Positions 21,601 to 33,839 of a stretch of 64,000 bases of DNA are shown here, piece after piece. A model generated the notes under the pieces. That model saw only the letters and a list, made by a program, of their open reading frames with translations, searched no databases and was not told the origin of the DNA. Origin of the DNA: Limonium bicolor (lineage: Eukaryota > Streptophyta > Magnoliopsida > Caryophyllales > Plumbaginaceae); assembly GCA_023374045.1 (NCBI GenBank), contig CM041776.1, positions 121,105,000 to 121,168,999 on the forward strand, given 5' to 3'. Position numbers and translations under genes: made by a program. The stretch's first letter is position 1. Each line of letters begins with the position of its first letter.

Positions 21601-22787
21601 ATGTTCTAACCAATATCCAATGACTCCAATGAGTACTAGATAACACATTAACCCTAAGGAACAAACCCTAGGTTAAAAATATGCTTTAAGGTATTAAGGT
21701 GATTGTTTTTAACCTTGGTTTTCAAGACAAGCTTGGATATGAAGCAAGAAGGACCTCCTCAATCCTTTGAAGAGTAAACAAACTAGAACAAGGCATAACA
21801 TGGAGTCCCATGAGTGTAAATTTTCGGACAAGGAAGAAAATGGTGGGAACCTAGATTTTCTTACACTTTCTTTACCTTAAGAGAATGGAGAAGCCAATGG
21901 AGTCTCCAAACTTGAATTTCCTCCTCTAATGGTGTTTGACTTGGCACCAAAATGAAGCTCTTGAAGTTTTGAAAAGATAGAAAGGAGAGCTTGAGCTAAC
22001 TAAGAAGAATATGTAATTTGTTTTGGTTTTGGAGCTAAATGAGTGAGTTGTGTGCAAGGCTAGATGGAGCTAGCATGGAGTTGCTCTTCACGTTAATGGA
22101 GAAGGGAGAGAGAGCAAGAAATCGTGAGAAACAAAGGAGAATGAAGAAGTGAGAGAACTAATAAAGTGTGATATTTATTAAAAGGTGAATAGTGCTTTTG
22201 CTTTACAAACTTTATTTGCCTAATGAGTCATGAAGGTGGTGACTCACCTCATAAGAAACCCCCCCATTAGTAACAAGGGGTACTTAAGTCATTGTTGACC
22301 AAAATCTCACTTATATTGACTTATTTATAAACTAGCTTAAATAATTTACTATTCACAAAACAAGGCACATTGTGTGAAATTTTTGATTTCCCATTGATAT
22401 AGACTTCCAAATGTGATACTATATCACATGTTAATTAAAGAGTAATGATGGACATTTAGCCATTCAAAACTCATTTACAAGACAATTTTTCAAAAACGTG
22501 CTTTAAGACTCCTTAAAGCACATTTGTGTTTTAACTTGTTTTCAAGCTTGGTTTTCTTTGGTAATTGATTTAAAAACCATTAGGATATTACTAAGGTCTT
22601 AGAACAATATTTGGGTACTCTCCCAAGTCTCTCCAAGCTTAGAGCACGTTTTTGCTTAAACTGCTCTTTTGGTGTTTCCTTATATTTTCTTTGATTAGAA
22701 ATGTTTCTTAATGTTTCTAAGGCTTATTTAGCCTCCTTATATCTTAGTTTATCATTTAAACACCATATCTAAGTTTGGGGTATTTCA
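18693..22787 (-). mobile_element. 5' LTR of element C (4095 bp)
   Basis: TGTAACACC at 18693 to GGTATTTCA at 22787, homologous along its length to 8279-12355. It starts and ends like the other copy and adjoins the PBS at 18676. It repeats the GACCGACCCA hairpin array (20166-20448) and the TGAGTCA/TGACTCA pair (22224-22230, 22240-22246). No genes. Confidence 0.92.
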
Positions 22788-22792
22788 AACGA
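22788..22792. repeat. Right target-site duplication of element C (AACGA)
   Basis: Exact match to 8274-8278, directly after the LTR terminal CA. Confidence 0.9.
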
Positions 22793-24664
22793 GTAGTGTA
22801 AGGACCCAGGAGGAAATCAACTCTGTGTCTAAGTCAGAGATTGGAATCCTGACTAGGTAAACCATGAATTGACGAGAGAGATCTCAGTCAAACCAACAAG
22901 GTTGAGGAAATCAAGAATAGCTTGATAGTAAAGCGACATAAGGTCGTAACTCCATGGAAGAGAAGTTAGAGCACAAGTTTTAGAGATTTTCGTAAACGAG
23001 GAAGCCAAAGGATGATTTAATGATAAAGGCAAGGGTACCCATTAATGATAAAATGATTTATGGTACCTTATGAGGTTGTGAGAGTTGCCCATGATAGCAC
23101 GATGATAAGCACTTTGAGAGGAATCTTTGTAATGTTATAGATGCTACCCAGGAAGGGGGCACAAGAGAGTTACATGATGCGCTGAGGGCGCAGCGATGGT
23201 TTCGCATTGAGTAATAATAACCACATGCTCAAGCTATAAAATGTTAGTACGTTAGTACCAATTAGGGTTGAACGGAAAACGTATGCCAAGTTAAACCCAT
23301 AGTCGTATTGTATGTTTACAATAAATGAAGGGCAAAGGCTAGCATTATAGGAGATACTCTAAGCTGGAGATTAAGTATTCCAGGCAAACTGCAATAGCGG
23401 ATAACCGTCTAATCGACTGGTACATGGTGCGCAACAAGGCGACCATTATAAAGGACTATTAACCAAATTTTGTTGGTGAGAAACAGAACGAGGAAGATCA
23501 GATTAACCAATGGATTCCCCTAATTGAGAGTAGGGATGAACCATATGTGTGTAGTAAAATACCAGTACACGAGGGATACGAGTTCACACCAATAAAAGAG
23601 GACCTACAAGGTACCTAATGAATGAACTCACCCCGTATAGAAATAACTTGGAGTCATGAGGCGCCCGTTAGTTGTGCATATCAAACTCATCTTGAGATTT
23701 TAGAGACAAATACTGCGAGCACTAGGTGCTCGAGCATAGCTCGATAACGCTTACACCGAAGGTTAGTTCGGTAGAGTAGCATGAACGCTAGGAATATACC
23801 AGGAGCATGTGTAGAGTTCAGAGAGGTTGAATAAAAGACCTAGTCAGAATAATTAGCATGTGTGACATTGATACCACACAGCGATATTTTTTCTCCATTC
23901 CCATACTTATGGAAGACCGTGTAAAAAACACCGTCACGTGGAGTTGAAACCAGCATGAAATGACTACTTAAAATGGTAAACTAACCCTAAAGTAGTTGGG
24001 TGTACTGCTTGTGGAGCGAGTGGGTCCATATTGCTTAGGTTTGACATACCTAGCAGGTTTGGGAAAACAAATGATGTGTTTACATCTCCCGATCAAACCG
24101 TATACGAATATACATACACCTAACCAAAATAGGCAGTATAGCCAGAGTGGCTAAAGCCCAACCCTAGAAAAAGGGGTAATGTAATATGTAGCACATTAGT
24201 GCACGAATATTCCACATGAGTGGAACATCTTGAACTTATTACTTCAAGATGAAGTATTCGTAGATTACGTGGGGGTAATCCCTTTTAAGGGGGGGGGGGG
24301 GGGTAGAGCGATTTCGCGCGCTTAAAATATACCGTACGTAGGAGTATGTAGCGCATGGTACACATGCTGCAAACTATTATTGTACGTAGAGTACAAGTAT
24401 TATGATTGTGTTATATTACTTGATGTAATATTGTGATGTATAATATGTATGAACATATATATATATTTAGTTCACATTAGTTATGGCGAATAGGAAAGGG
24501 AGAACAGATAAGAGTGTTCATACCCTAGTTCCGATTATTTACGTAAACATTGTGAACATTAGTCACATAATGCCTAGCTTGTTAGCTCTGAAGTGAGAAT
24601 TCAAGTAGGACTATCTTGTAGCTACGAGAGTGATTATTACGAGTTTAATGTGAGGGGTGTTACA
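22793..24664 (+). mobile_element. Right part of old Ty3 element D
   Basis: This continues D after the C insertion. No ORF of note. A GATTAC/GTAATC hairpin (about 24263-24280) leads into a CCCTTTTAAG box with a run of 15 G's (24289-24303) and GTAGAGCG, the same box as in C and G. The stretch ends GAGGGGTGTTACA (24652-24664), the family's LTR end. No TGAAATACC start lies between the box and this end, so the 3' LTR is truncated or rearranged. Confidence 0.5.
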
Positions 24665-24692
24665 CTCTATCTTTTCTCTCGTACTGGGCTTG

Positions 24693-25438
24693 TGTTACAA
24701 GGAACATTAAGGCACGTATTTATACAAGTTTAGTTGAGATGCCAACTAACAACCTGGGAGTTGTAGACTCTAAGAGTAGAATACTCATTCTTCTACGAAT
24801 ATAATATCCGCACCCTACTGTAGACTTTAGTCCAACTTGATCTGGAGCCACCAGCACACGCGTTGCCTTGTGAATGAGCAAGTTGGCGGCGCATCTCCCA
24901 AGTGGTTGGTCACCACTTGCACACTTCAACTTTTCAGAACTTGTCTGGCTCATTAATGCTCATAAATTCTCTCTTCTGAAGTATTACAGTTATGTAATGA
25001 TGTTCATCAATAGCCTTTGTTTATCTTGTTATCTTGCACAGTAATGTGATACACTTTTTGTTGTGTGTTTGTCATGAGCAAGTTGTTTGTGTGGTTGTGA
25101 ATAATCTGAGTGAGTTTGTCGACGTTGCTAACTCCGTTTGGTCCTTGTTTGATGTTTGATGTAAGAGATATGTGATGGTGTGGTTCTTGACTGCTTGTGT
25201 CTTGCTAGATGTTCTCCGGAGCTCTCACCGGCAGGTGCCCGACTGGTAGAGCACATGTCGTGGATTGAGCGTGCTTGCAACCTTGCGTGCTAAGCCACTC
25301 ATGACTTAAGTGCGCTTGCAACCTTGCGTGCTAAGCCACTTATTCACCTGTCTATCTGAAATCATGAATCTTGACAAACACATTAGATAGACACCACAAT
25401 GTTTGCTATCATCAAAACTAAAGGATCTTGTCTTAACA
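24693..25438 (-). mobile_element. Sirevirus-like (Ty1/copia) 3' LTR, 746 bp
   Basis: In minus orientation it starts TGTTAAGACAAGATCC (25438) and ends CTTGTAACA (24693), giving TGTTA/TAACA inverted ends. This start, preceded by ATCATCAAAAAGGGGGAAAT, is typical of SIRE/Maximus elements. It contains a diverged direct repeat of about 31 bp at 25269 and 25310 (GCTTGCAACCTTGCGTGC core). The left flank GCTTG (24688-24692) is the candidate target duplication. The other LTR is not in the window. Confidence 0.7.
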
Positions 25439-25700
25439 ATTTCCCCCTTTTTGATGATGGCAACCTATATACTTATATGTACTTGGCAATCAAAAATTGA
25501 GAGATCCCCCCTAAGAAGGATTCCCCTAAGTTTATTAAGGGTGTTTTAAGAATGAAATTTTTTTTAACGAATGATAGCATAAGTGACAGCTTTTATGTTA
25601 TATCATAGATAAAGTTTCATTCAGATGATACATAATACAAGGACGACATACATACTCTCACAAGTATATATACTTTTCTTTCCCCCTTTGCCATACAGCA
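25439..25700 (-). promoter_or_regulatory. PPT and repeated PPT-like tracts upstream of the copia LTR
   Basis: AAAAAGGGGGAAAT directly precedes the LTR. Similar purine tracts recur at about 25505-25530 and 25678-25690 (GGCAAAGGGGGAAAG). Multiple PPT-like tracts before the 3' LTR are a described Sirevirus feature. Confidence 0.55.
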
Positions 25701-25786
25701 AAATAGGGAGCAACTACACGACATAAGATGTTGTAAAGGCCATGACATTCCATAGATTACAAACTACAAAATATGATCAAGATAAT

Positions 25787-26149
25787 CTAGATGGAGTGAC
25801 ATAGTTGGGTATCCCATTCATAATCCTCTGAGCAAGTAGGCTCTTCCTCCGAAAAACCCGCTTTGATCCAAGAAGGTTTGGCTTTTGTTGGGTTGATCAT
25901 GGGTGATTCAGCTATGGTAGAAAGGTCAGACTCGTCAGAATCTATGGAGAACTCCATGTAGTGTGGAGAACGTGATTGTGATAGAGTGATACTTGAGGTG
26001 ATAGACCAAGCTATAAGGGAGTCGGAGTCTGGTTGAACATAGCTTTGGGCGACGTATTTCTTTGGGTGTTCGGTGGTCATGAACTTGCGAATGGTGGAGT
26101 GAATGGTTTGCTCATTCGAGTGGGATGAGCTTTGTGGGTATTGAGCCAT
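25787..26149 (-). CDS. Unrecognised 120-residue ORF next to a Sirevirus 3' region
   Basis: The open frame begins MAQYPQSSSHSNEQ and is rich in Ser, Thr, Glu and Asp (for example SIDSDESDLSTIAESP), ending in an acidic stretch with Trp and two Cys. I recognise no domain, signal peptide or membrane segment. A TATAAAA sequence lies on the same strand at 26189-26195, about 40 nt before the ATG. The position, upstream of the copia PPT and 3' LTR, is where some Sireviruses carry an extra ORF, but I see no membrane segment suggesting an envelope-like protein. It may be chance; 120 codons is modest for this AT content. Confidence 0.3.
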   Translation of the reverse strand: MAQYPQSSSHSNEQTIHSTIRKFMTTEHPKKYVAQSYVQPDSDSLIAWSITSSITLSQSRSPHYMEFSIDSDESDLSTIAESPMINPTKAKPSWIKAGFSEEEPTCSEDYEWDTQLCHSI

Positions 26150-26195
26150 TTAGTGAGATGATTGTGAATGGTAAAATAATTAAGCAAGTTTTATA

Positions 26196-26483
26196 GACAC
26201 TTTGGATATGCTCAACGACTGATCGGTGAGTGGCATTTAATTCGGTGCTACGTCTTGTGGGCTATGTTTGTAGGCTTTTGAGGTGTCAAGGTCAGAGTTT
26301 GGATTAGTGGAATGGATGGGACTAAATATCTCAGATCATTTTATAATTTTTAATCAAGGAAGAAGCAGCCAAGACAATAAATTATTTCGTACCCATCTTA
26401 AGCATTCAAGTAACAAAAATCAGTTGCATTTTCATTGATATCCACTCGTCTAAACACCTTTAGAGATATCAAAAATGACATTT
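26196..26483. other. Unassigned sequence between copia remnant and LTR E
   Basis: AT-rich, with no ORF, repeat or recognisable element end. Confidence 0.4.
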
Positions 26484-29063
26484 TGAAATACCCCTAACCT
26501 TTAAAAAATTAAATAAAGGTAAATAAATATTTTTTGGGGGATTATTAAGCCTGATAAAAGTATATAAACACTTGGGCGATAAAACGCACCTAAACTCCTT
26601 AAGGTCAAAAACGTGCGTTAAAGCCCGACCTTAATCTAAACAAATTATATAAGCTATGAACATCATATGAAGTTAATGAAGGATCATCTTATGACCTTTA
26701 AGATACAAGTTCTCAATTAGAACTGAGTAAAAATACAATATACCCGGGAGTACCCTTAAGGGCCCCTTAAGGCCCGAAAGTCCCGGAAATACTTTATTAA
26801 ATAAAGTAAAGCATTATACTTCATTATATATGCACAACAACACTATAATGAACATTTAAGATGAAAGTCTCAAGATAAAGTCTCAGTTAAAGACAAAGTT
26901 CTCGGAGGTTCCCGAGGAGGGCCCCATAAACCCACGGGAGTGCCTCGGAGAGGTACCGAAGCGGCACAAACTCCAAAATAAATTATTCTAAGAGTTCCTA
27001 ACATTAATATTCACCATTCTAAAGAGAAACCTCGAGATACTTCTTGAAAAATACACAAAGTGCTCGGGGGAGTTTCTTAACGCTCCTTTTTGCCCCGGGA
27101 GTGTCCAGGTAGCCCGAAAATTGAGTTACGAGTTTATATAACCCCATATAACTCAATGTAACACCTTAACATATTATTATTGAATATAAACAATGTCAAT
27201 AAATACTTGGAACTCATAGCGACTAATTGTTTCCTAGAAAAATCCTTAAAGCACAAAAACGCACCTTCGGGTGTCATAAAAATGTGTTTTACGCAATTGG
27301 CTTGAAGCTTTTGAGGAGCCAAGAGTTGATAATCTTAAAAGGGGATAAATTTACCATCTAAATCAATTGATGGCAGTACTAAATTCATAGTACAAGTGGG
27401 GGCGATTTTACCATCAAAAGGTACCTAAAATCAGCATTTTTACCTTAAAACCTTCATCTTTTTCCATCATATAAATGTACCAATTAAATGCTGGAACCTA
27501 TTACACATATTAGTATGGTCTTAGAACAATATATTGTACCAAAAATCAAGTTAAAAATCAACTCCATCTGATCTCCAATGCATGCGCCAATAAGAGTCAA
27601 TTTTGACTAGTTTTTGGTTTAAAAATTGTCTTATGGATGGTGAGTCATCTTAGCATGTATTATATGATGTTATAGCAATCAAATACTGTCAATGAAGCCT
27701 CCTCCACCGTGTGCCTACACAAAGAAACAAGAATAAGAATTAATATAAGAAAAGCAAGGAGAATTAGTCTAAGCAAAGTAATGAAATCAAATACAAAAAG
27801 AAGATCTCGCTTTTACAAGAATATAAACTAATGGAGCAGCCCATGTGCTGTCTATTAACTACCGATTCCTTGCAATTGAATGGGGGATTGATTGTTGTCT
27901 ATCTAGCTAAATAATACACCACCTAACTAGCATGATCTATTGTCTAACATTAATCAAAAATCCATTGTCTTATACTAACTAGTGTGTCCGATTTATATAC
28001 AATAAAGAGGGCTGGTTGCCTTATAAAATTCAAGCTAAATTGTCTACCTACCAAGCCATGATATGTGGTCATCAATTATCACAAAAATCTGTAGCCTATA
28101 CCCACATGTACTACCGTAAAACACAAGGAGAATCAAAGACAATCAATGTAGAAAATTCAAAAGAAAACACTTACCTATATCTACTCTTGTCTTCTAGTTT
28201 CAAGTGGCCAACAAAGCTCCATTATTTCCCTTCTAATCAACCGATTTCTTGCAATCAATTAAGGACTTTAGTGAGCCAATAATGAGAGCAATAAACTAAG
28301 AAAAGAATGCCTAATCAAATAAACAATAAACAAGCCAATCAAAATTTGAATTCACTTTCCATTGCCTTATTCATACGTGAGTTAGACTCATTCTTCCTTT
28401 GCCATTCTCCATGGCTGGTTGGTAAGGCTTCTCATCCTCTCTTTTATTTCTTCATTTGCTAAGTTCATTCCTTAGAGCTCCAAAGCACCATTAATGGTGA
28501 ATTAAGTTCTAACACCATTTCTATGTAAATTCCTATTTAAATCTCCTAAGTCTCGAAGCAAGAAATCGTCCTTAGAATCTTACAAGATTTCGCCAAGCAT
28601 TAGTACTCCAAGGAGGTTCCTAAATTCAACAACAACACAAGGAACAACAAGATCAAGTTAAGGTATATTTTCATGTTGAAAATCCTAGCAAAATGCTTAA
28701 TTTCAATTCCGAAAATTCAAGATTCTAAACCAAGGTTCTCTTCATTATTTCATGAAGGAAATCTAGATCTACAATCATCTCAAGGTCTACCAAAAATTCC
28801 TTGAAAAATTCCTAAGGTAAACTCTTGTAAAACTACTCCAAATCTTATTTATAATTTTGTTAGAAGTCTAACAAATGGATCTCCTAAATATATACAAGGA
28901 GGCTGAATTCTCTACATCAATATAGCATTTGAGGAGCTTGGAATTCAAGGAGAAATCAAGTACAAGAATTGTCTTGATTTAAGGAGTAAGTTTATATAAT
29001 TAAGGTTTATTAAGTTTAAGCTTGATTTAAGCTTCAAACTTTGGTATAAAAATTATGTATAAC
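26484..29063 (+). mobile_element. Partial diverged Tekay-like LTR (E)
   Basis: It starts TGAAATACCCCTAACC at 26484 (candidate target duplication CATTT at 26479-26483). Like its relatives it has a GTGCGTT-type block near the start, a TGAGTCA core at 27641-27647 and, in the second half, the CCATGGCTG and CACCATTAATGGTG blocks also found in other LTRs here. It is cut at 29063 by element I. No gene; open frames at 27134-27322 and 28016-28282 show no known domain. Confidence 0.55.
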
Positions 29064-29218
29064 TGATAAGTGTCTAAATGAGCATGTTTTATAGGTGCAA
29101 GTCCCGGACCACATGTAATTTTAAAGCCGAGAGATTTGCCTGCATTATGGTCCAGGACCTAACTCCTGCAAGAAGTCCCGGACCAAGTGAAATAATGGTC
29201 CGCTCCATCCAGTCACGA

Positions 29219-29352
29219 CCGCGTGGATTTCAGGCGGGCACGGGAAGCGGACGGCTCAGTCACGACCGCGTGGATTTCAGGCGGACACGGGAAGCGGACG
29301 GCACAAGTGGCCGGGCGGACGGCTCAGTCACGTCCGCATGAGTTTTAGGCGG
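29219..29352 (+). repeat. Three 19-nt CCGC-N11-GCGG dyads in LTR I
   Basis: Each unit is exactly 19 nt, and the third differs at several inner positions. Starts are 47 and 68 nt apart, embedded in a tandem block with GGCTCAGTCACG. All three lie upstream of the TATA box. Confidence 0.7.
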
Positions 29353-29582
29353 ACGCACACGCGGACGCGTGTATATTTACACAAGCGCGACAGTTTTCTT
29401 CGCTCGTCTTCGTCTGCAACTTGCCTTCCCCCGAGTGTCTGCAACTTCGCTTCTGCCATATCCATCTACTCCGCCGCACCGCCTACCTTAAATCTCTCAC
29501 GCGTTTCATTTCTGTCCCCTGCAATCAATGAGAGCAATCAACCGGCAATCAAAATCGTACGGACCTTCTTCTCCTCTGCCTC

Positions 29583-29590
29583 TATATAAA
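29583..29590 (+). promoter_or_regulatory. TATA box of LTR I
   Basis: TATATAAA, about 520 bp into the LTR, followed by CTCGCCCC; it has the right position for a U3/R boundary promoter. Confidence 0.6.
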
Positions 29591-30466
29591 CTCGCCCCTT
29601 CAACACCAAAAATACACACGCACGACGGGAGTCTGAAGAATATTTTCACCACACTCATCCATTCGCTTCCACTTATTTTCCTCCCGTAACACCACATCAT
29701 TCCACACTCACGCAGTAACAAAAGAAATAGAAGAGCAGCAGCGAGAGCGAGAGCAGACCAGTTCTTCCTCTGAAATAATGTCAAAATCTGTCTGTGCTAT
29801 CTTCTTATCTCCGTTAATGTCTGAGTAATTTTCTTTTGTATCCTAGGATGGGGGTTTGATTTCTAATATTACGTAAACTAATATTTATCACCTGTCTCTC
29901 TCTTTTAACTTGTTTTAATTCCTTTCAGCAAATATTGTTAAATGCTTTGCGTGACAAACAACTGCATTTATTTGGTAACTATCAACATATGATTTTGAGA
30001 TAGTCTAAGTACCACAAAGGAATTAATCTTAGTATTTACACTCCGGATTGAGCAGGAAAATACTAAGGCTTTTAATAAGAGTTCGTAACTGACAATTAAT
30101 AACTCTAATAGGCAATAAATAATTGAGACAGGGTTATAAATCTGTTTAAGTAATTTAGGAAATTCCCCCGCTATCCTAGGATACATTTTTCCATTCACAT
30201 CAATTAATTCACCTTTTTACTGTTTTTATTATATTTGCACTGATCAAACAACAAATCAAGCTTGCCTCCGGCTAAACCCCTTTTTACAGTTTTTAAGTAA
30301 CTACCAAGACTAGGATAAATTGAACAATCTCCCTGTGGATACGACACTTGTTTTACTAACTACGACCGGGATTTGTTTGCAGCCCGACGTTTAATTTGAG
30401 TTTTTAATTTCTTTTCTTTTTAATTTTACACCAGTTTAACCACTCAGAAAATAACCTTCTGCAAAT

Positions 30467-30484
30467 TGGCGCCGTTGCCGGGGA
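30467..30484 (+). promoter_or_regulatory. PBS of element I, tRNA-Asp type
   Basis: TGGCGCCGTTGCCGGGGA, 3 nt after the LTR end; this is the PBS commonly reported for Athila elements (complement of the tRNA-Asp 3' end). Confidence 0.85.
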
Positions 30485-30568
30485 GATTGATTCCATCAAT
30501 TTCCCTAGTTTCCGGTAGTTCACTCGCTATATTGTAATAATCTGTTAATACTATTAAATTGTTAATCT

Positions 30569-30885
30569 CGGACATCTGAATTGGACATCTGACTTGGACA
30601 TCTGACTTGGACATCTGACTTCGGACATCTAACTTCGAACATCTAACTTCGGACATCTTAATATTATTGTTATTATTTCTGTCATTTCTTTCCATTGTCC
30701 TTAACTACAAACTTAAAATTTCCTGTCATCTCTTTCCATTGTCCTTAACATTTAATTTCCATTGTCCTTAACATTTCATTTCCATTGTCCTTAACTTTTC
30801 ATTTCCATTGTCCTTAACATTTCATTTCCATTGTCCTTAACTTTTCATTTCCATTGTCCTTAACATTTCATTTCCATTGTCTTTC
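30569..30885 (+). repeat. Two tandem arrays in the element I leader
   Basis: First array: about six copies of a 13-14 nt unit GGACATCTGACTT (30569-30660). Second: about seven copies of a 22-nt unit around TTTCCATTGTCCTTAAC (30680-30885). Both lie between the PBS and the gag start at 31131, so they are in the RNA leader. Confidence 0.75.
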
Positions 30886-31130
30886 AAATTTCTGTATACT
30901 AACTACTAACTTATAATTTCCAGTATACTAACTCCTAACTTTAATTTTCTGTCATTTCTTTCCCTTGTCATTTAATATTCTGTCATTTTACTCTTGTTAA
31001 AAAAAAACAAAAAATATACATCAGTGTTGTTTAACTAACGTTTATCAGCCTAACCAATATATTTGCTTTTCTTTATCTATTTACTAATTAATTTTGCAGT
31101 TTCTCACAAACCACAAGTTATCTTTTGTGC

Positions 31131-32805
31131 ATGCCAAACACTCGAACCCGAGGTTCTCCACCAATCAGTCCGAGCCCCGAACCCGAGCGCACTTTATTAC
31201 AAGCACAAAGAAACCTGAGAAATCAAGCCATGGCCAATAAAAGTTATAAATGAAATAGACCATGCAAATCAACCAGAACACCGTGCACTATCCGATTACC
31301 ACCAACCGAACACCGAAGGAAGAGCATCAGCCATAGTTCTCCCTGAACTAACACCAGAAGAAGCCGGACGATGGGTTTTCAAAACCCACTACATCACCGC
31401 CGTCCGGGATCTAGGCAAGTTTAGTGGAGCGAACCCAGATGAAGCCCCAAATCATCTGAGTCTCTTCCTAGACTTCTGCAATTCCTTTGGTCAGACCGGC
31501 AACGTCAAAGAAAGAATCCGTCTACAACTATTTCCTCACTCGTTGTCGGATTCAGCAAACAGGTGGTACAGAAGCCTTCCCTCCCGATCAATCACCACAT
31601 GGCTGCAAATGGCCCAAAAATTCCTTGCCAAATACTACCCAACCAGTAGAACGAGGCAATTGATCGGTGAGATCAACACTTTCTGTCAGGAGCCGGGAGA
31701 AACGTTGTACGACGCATGGGACAGATTCAAGGATATGCTAATGAAATGTTCCCACCATGGTCTTGATGATCAATCCCTCTGCCTGTCATTCTTCAACGGT
31801 CTGGATGATGGGAACCGACTACTCGTCAATTCCACTGCAGGAGGAAGTTTCATGATGAAATCTCCTAAAGAAGGAATGGACCTTCTCGAAACCATGACGA
31901 GCAATACAAGACAGTGGACGAGATCCAAAGGAAGAACGCCACGAGCAGCAGGCCTACTCCACGTTGAGCCTACGGATCATTTATCAGCTCAGATCTCGTC
32001 CCTTGCAAAGATGGTGGAAAAACTAACAACATCACAAAACGAAATTGTAAAAACAATAGCTTCTCCACCTATAAGTTCACCACCAGCTCCACCTACAGAA
32101 CCATGTGTCATATGCGCCGGTCCTCATGAAACCCATCAGTGCGAAGGTAAAGGCCAGTACGAGGAAGTACAATTCATAGGAAACCGCCCCGGTAATTCCT
32201 ACAACAATAACATCAACAACAACTACCCATGGAGAAATCACCCAAATTTCTCATGGAAAAATAATGATCAGAACCAAGGAGGGCAGAACAATAATTCCAA
32301 TACCTATCAGGGGAACAGACCCCAACCAAATTCTAATATGGGTTATAGAGCACTAGGTGCCCCTCCGGGTTTCCAACAACAACCATCTTCATCCTCTTCT
32401 GATCCAAATGCAGAACTTAAAGAGATGATGAAGGGATTCATGTCCATAACTCAAAACCAGCTTTCTGTGCAAGAAGCCTTCAACCAAAAAATTGAAGGTA
32501 AATTCAATCAACTTGCAGAACATCTTGCTCGAAGACCACCAGGGGCTCTCCCCAGCCAAAATGAACCAAATCCAAGAGAGCAAGCCAAATGCATCTATGT
32601 GAAGGAGCACGATGAAGAAAAGACGGAGGTGACTGAAACAGCTAAAGTTCCAGAACTACACCCTTCCCTCCAAGAGTGGGTTGTAGCGATCGAAACTTCC
32701 AAAAGGAATGTAGCTGAACTTGAAAGCACCGCCTGTTATACCCAAAATTTTGACCCCCTGGTTAAGGTCTACGAGGTTGTGAGAGCCATCTCCATCAAAC
32801 AGTAA
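31131..32805 (+). pseudogene. Athila-like gag of element I, interrupted by element J
   Basis: The likely start is ATG 31131 (MPNTRTRGSPPISP). The frame hits TGA at 31251-31253 and resumes in another frame, including the long open frame 31543-32805. The latter has the Retrotrans_gag core (NRWYRSLPSRSITTWLQM, CQEPGETLYDAWDRF, CLSFFNGL), an Asn-rich linker, and a zinc knuckle CVICAGPHETHQC (32104-32142, CX2CX3HX4C) as in Athila/Tat gags. The protein binds element RNA and forms the particle. The last gag codons read directly into the inserted J LTR at 32778, so the C-terminus and all pol are displaced beyond the window. Confidence 0.85.
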
Positions 32806-33238
32806 GAGACTCCGGCCCGATCGGCGTGTTCCAGGGCCTGAGGAGCAGTTTCGTCATTGTCAGGGGCGTTTTCGTAATTTTTAATGTTTCTGAGTTCTCC
32901 TATAGGCTTTCTCTCTCCTCCAAAGGGTGCCCAAATCAGCTCGAAATGCTTTGATATTTTAACCCATGATAGAGGATGACATTTTAAGCATAATGGCGTT
33001 GGAATTCTGATTTTTCGAATTTCCAATAATTTTCTAGCAATTTCTGACTGAATCTGACGAGAAATTCAATTTAAAAATGCTCCAGCATTTAAAAAATTCG
33101 TTTCCACCTCAGAAAATTCATAATATCCATTCTTGACATGTGGTTAAAATTTCATAGCAAAATTCCTTTGGGAAGTTACTTAGTTAAAATATCGAAAAAT
33201 CTTACTTTTACTAGATTCTCTTTATCTTTAAGAAAGTC

Positions 33239-33246
33239 TATATAAG
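33239..33246 (+). promoter_or_regulatory. TATA box of LTR J
   Basis: TATATAAG, 461 bp into the LTR, in an otherwise AT-rich promoter-like stretch. Confidence 0.55.
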
Positions 33247-33839
33247 GGGATAGGTTTTTGGATAAAATCAGAACCTCACATACTGAAGAACCCTAGAGAG
33301 TCAGAAAACACGGCCTCCTCTCTCTCTCTCACGTTTTCCAACACCCGGCCACCCAAATCATACTGAAAATCCCCCGAAATCACCATCTAAACACGTTTTC
33401 CAATCCCCAAAGCACCAATAATCATCAAAACCTCACAAAAACACCTCTAAAGCGTGAAGAACAGCAAGAACAACCAACAACCAGAAGCTTGGGTCGAAAT
33501 CCTCTCGGGTCTGCCATCAACGGAGCACTCGACGAGTCCCGGTGTGAAGAAACGTTGTGAATCCGAAGGTAAAACAGGTAGAAACTCCACTTTCCTGATT
33601 CACCACGGTATTATCTGTCTTGCCTCAAAATTTGGGCTCAAACTAACCTTCGTAGGCTTCTGTATTGCTGTTTATTTAAGCCTCTGTCAGATGACTTGTT
33701 TGCTAAGTTTCGTGCTTAATTCGAATTCAAATTGAAAACTTTCAATCACTAACGTCTTGTACATCTTTCAGGCTACGCACCCATAAAATTTGAGCTCAAA
33801 ACACCCTCGGGAACCTTCTGAAAACCCTGTCCGTGGGTG

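Larger units (their letters stand above)
8279..22787 (-). mobile_element. Complete Ty3 chromovirus element C (14,509 bp) carrying AlkB
   Basis: Order on the minus strand: 4.1 kb LTR, PBS, gag, AlkB exon, protease, RT, RNase H, integrase, chromodomain, PPT, 4.1 kb LTR, with AACGA on both sides. The chromodomain, initiator-tRNA PBS and very long LTRs suggest the Tekay/Del clade. It sits inside old element D, whose sequence resumes at 22793. The structure is complete, but every ORF is cut by frameshifts, so this copy is either recently dead or affected by assembly indels. Confidence 0.93.
29064..30463 (+). mobile_element. 5' LTR of Athila-like element I (1400 bp)
   Basis: It runs from TGATAAGTGTCTAAATGAGC to CTTCTGCA, followed by AAT and a tRNA-Asp-type PBS. 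A TATA box TATATAAA is at 29583-29590. Near the start are three CCGC-N11-GCGG dyads (29219-29237, 29266-29284, 29334-29352). The same LTR family is at 1060-2773 on the other strand. Flanking candidate duplication ATAAC at 29059-29063. Confidence 0.8.

Noticed and set aside
24304..24664. Complete 3' LTR of D
   Set aside because: It lacks the TGAAATACC start and I cannot align it with 4317-5230; only the end motif fits, so it is reported as truncated.
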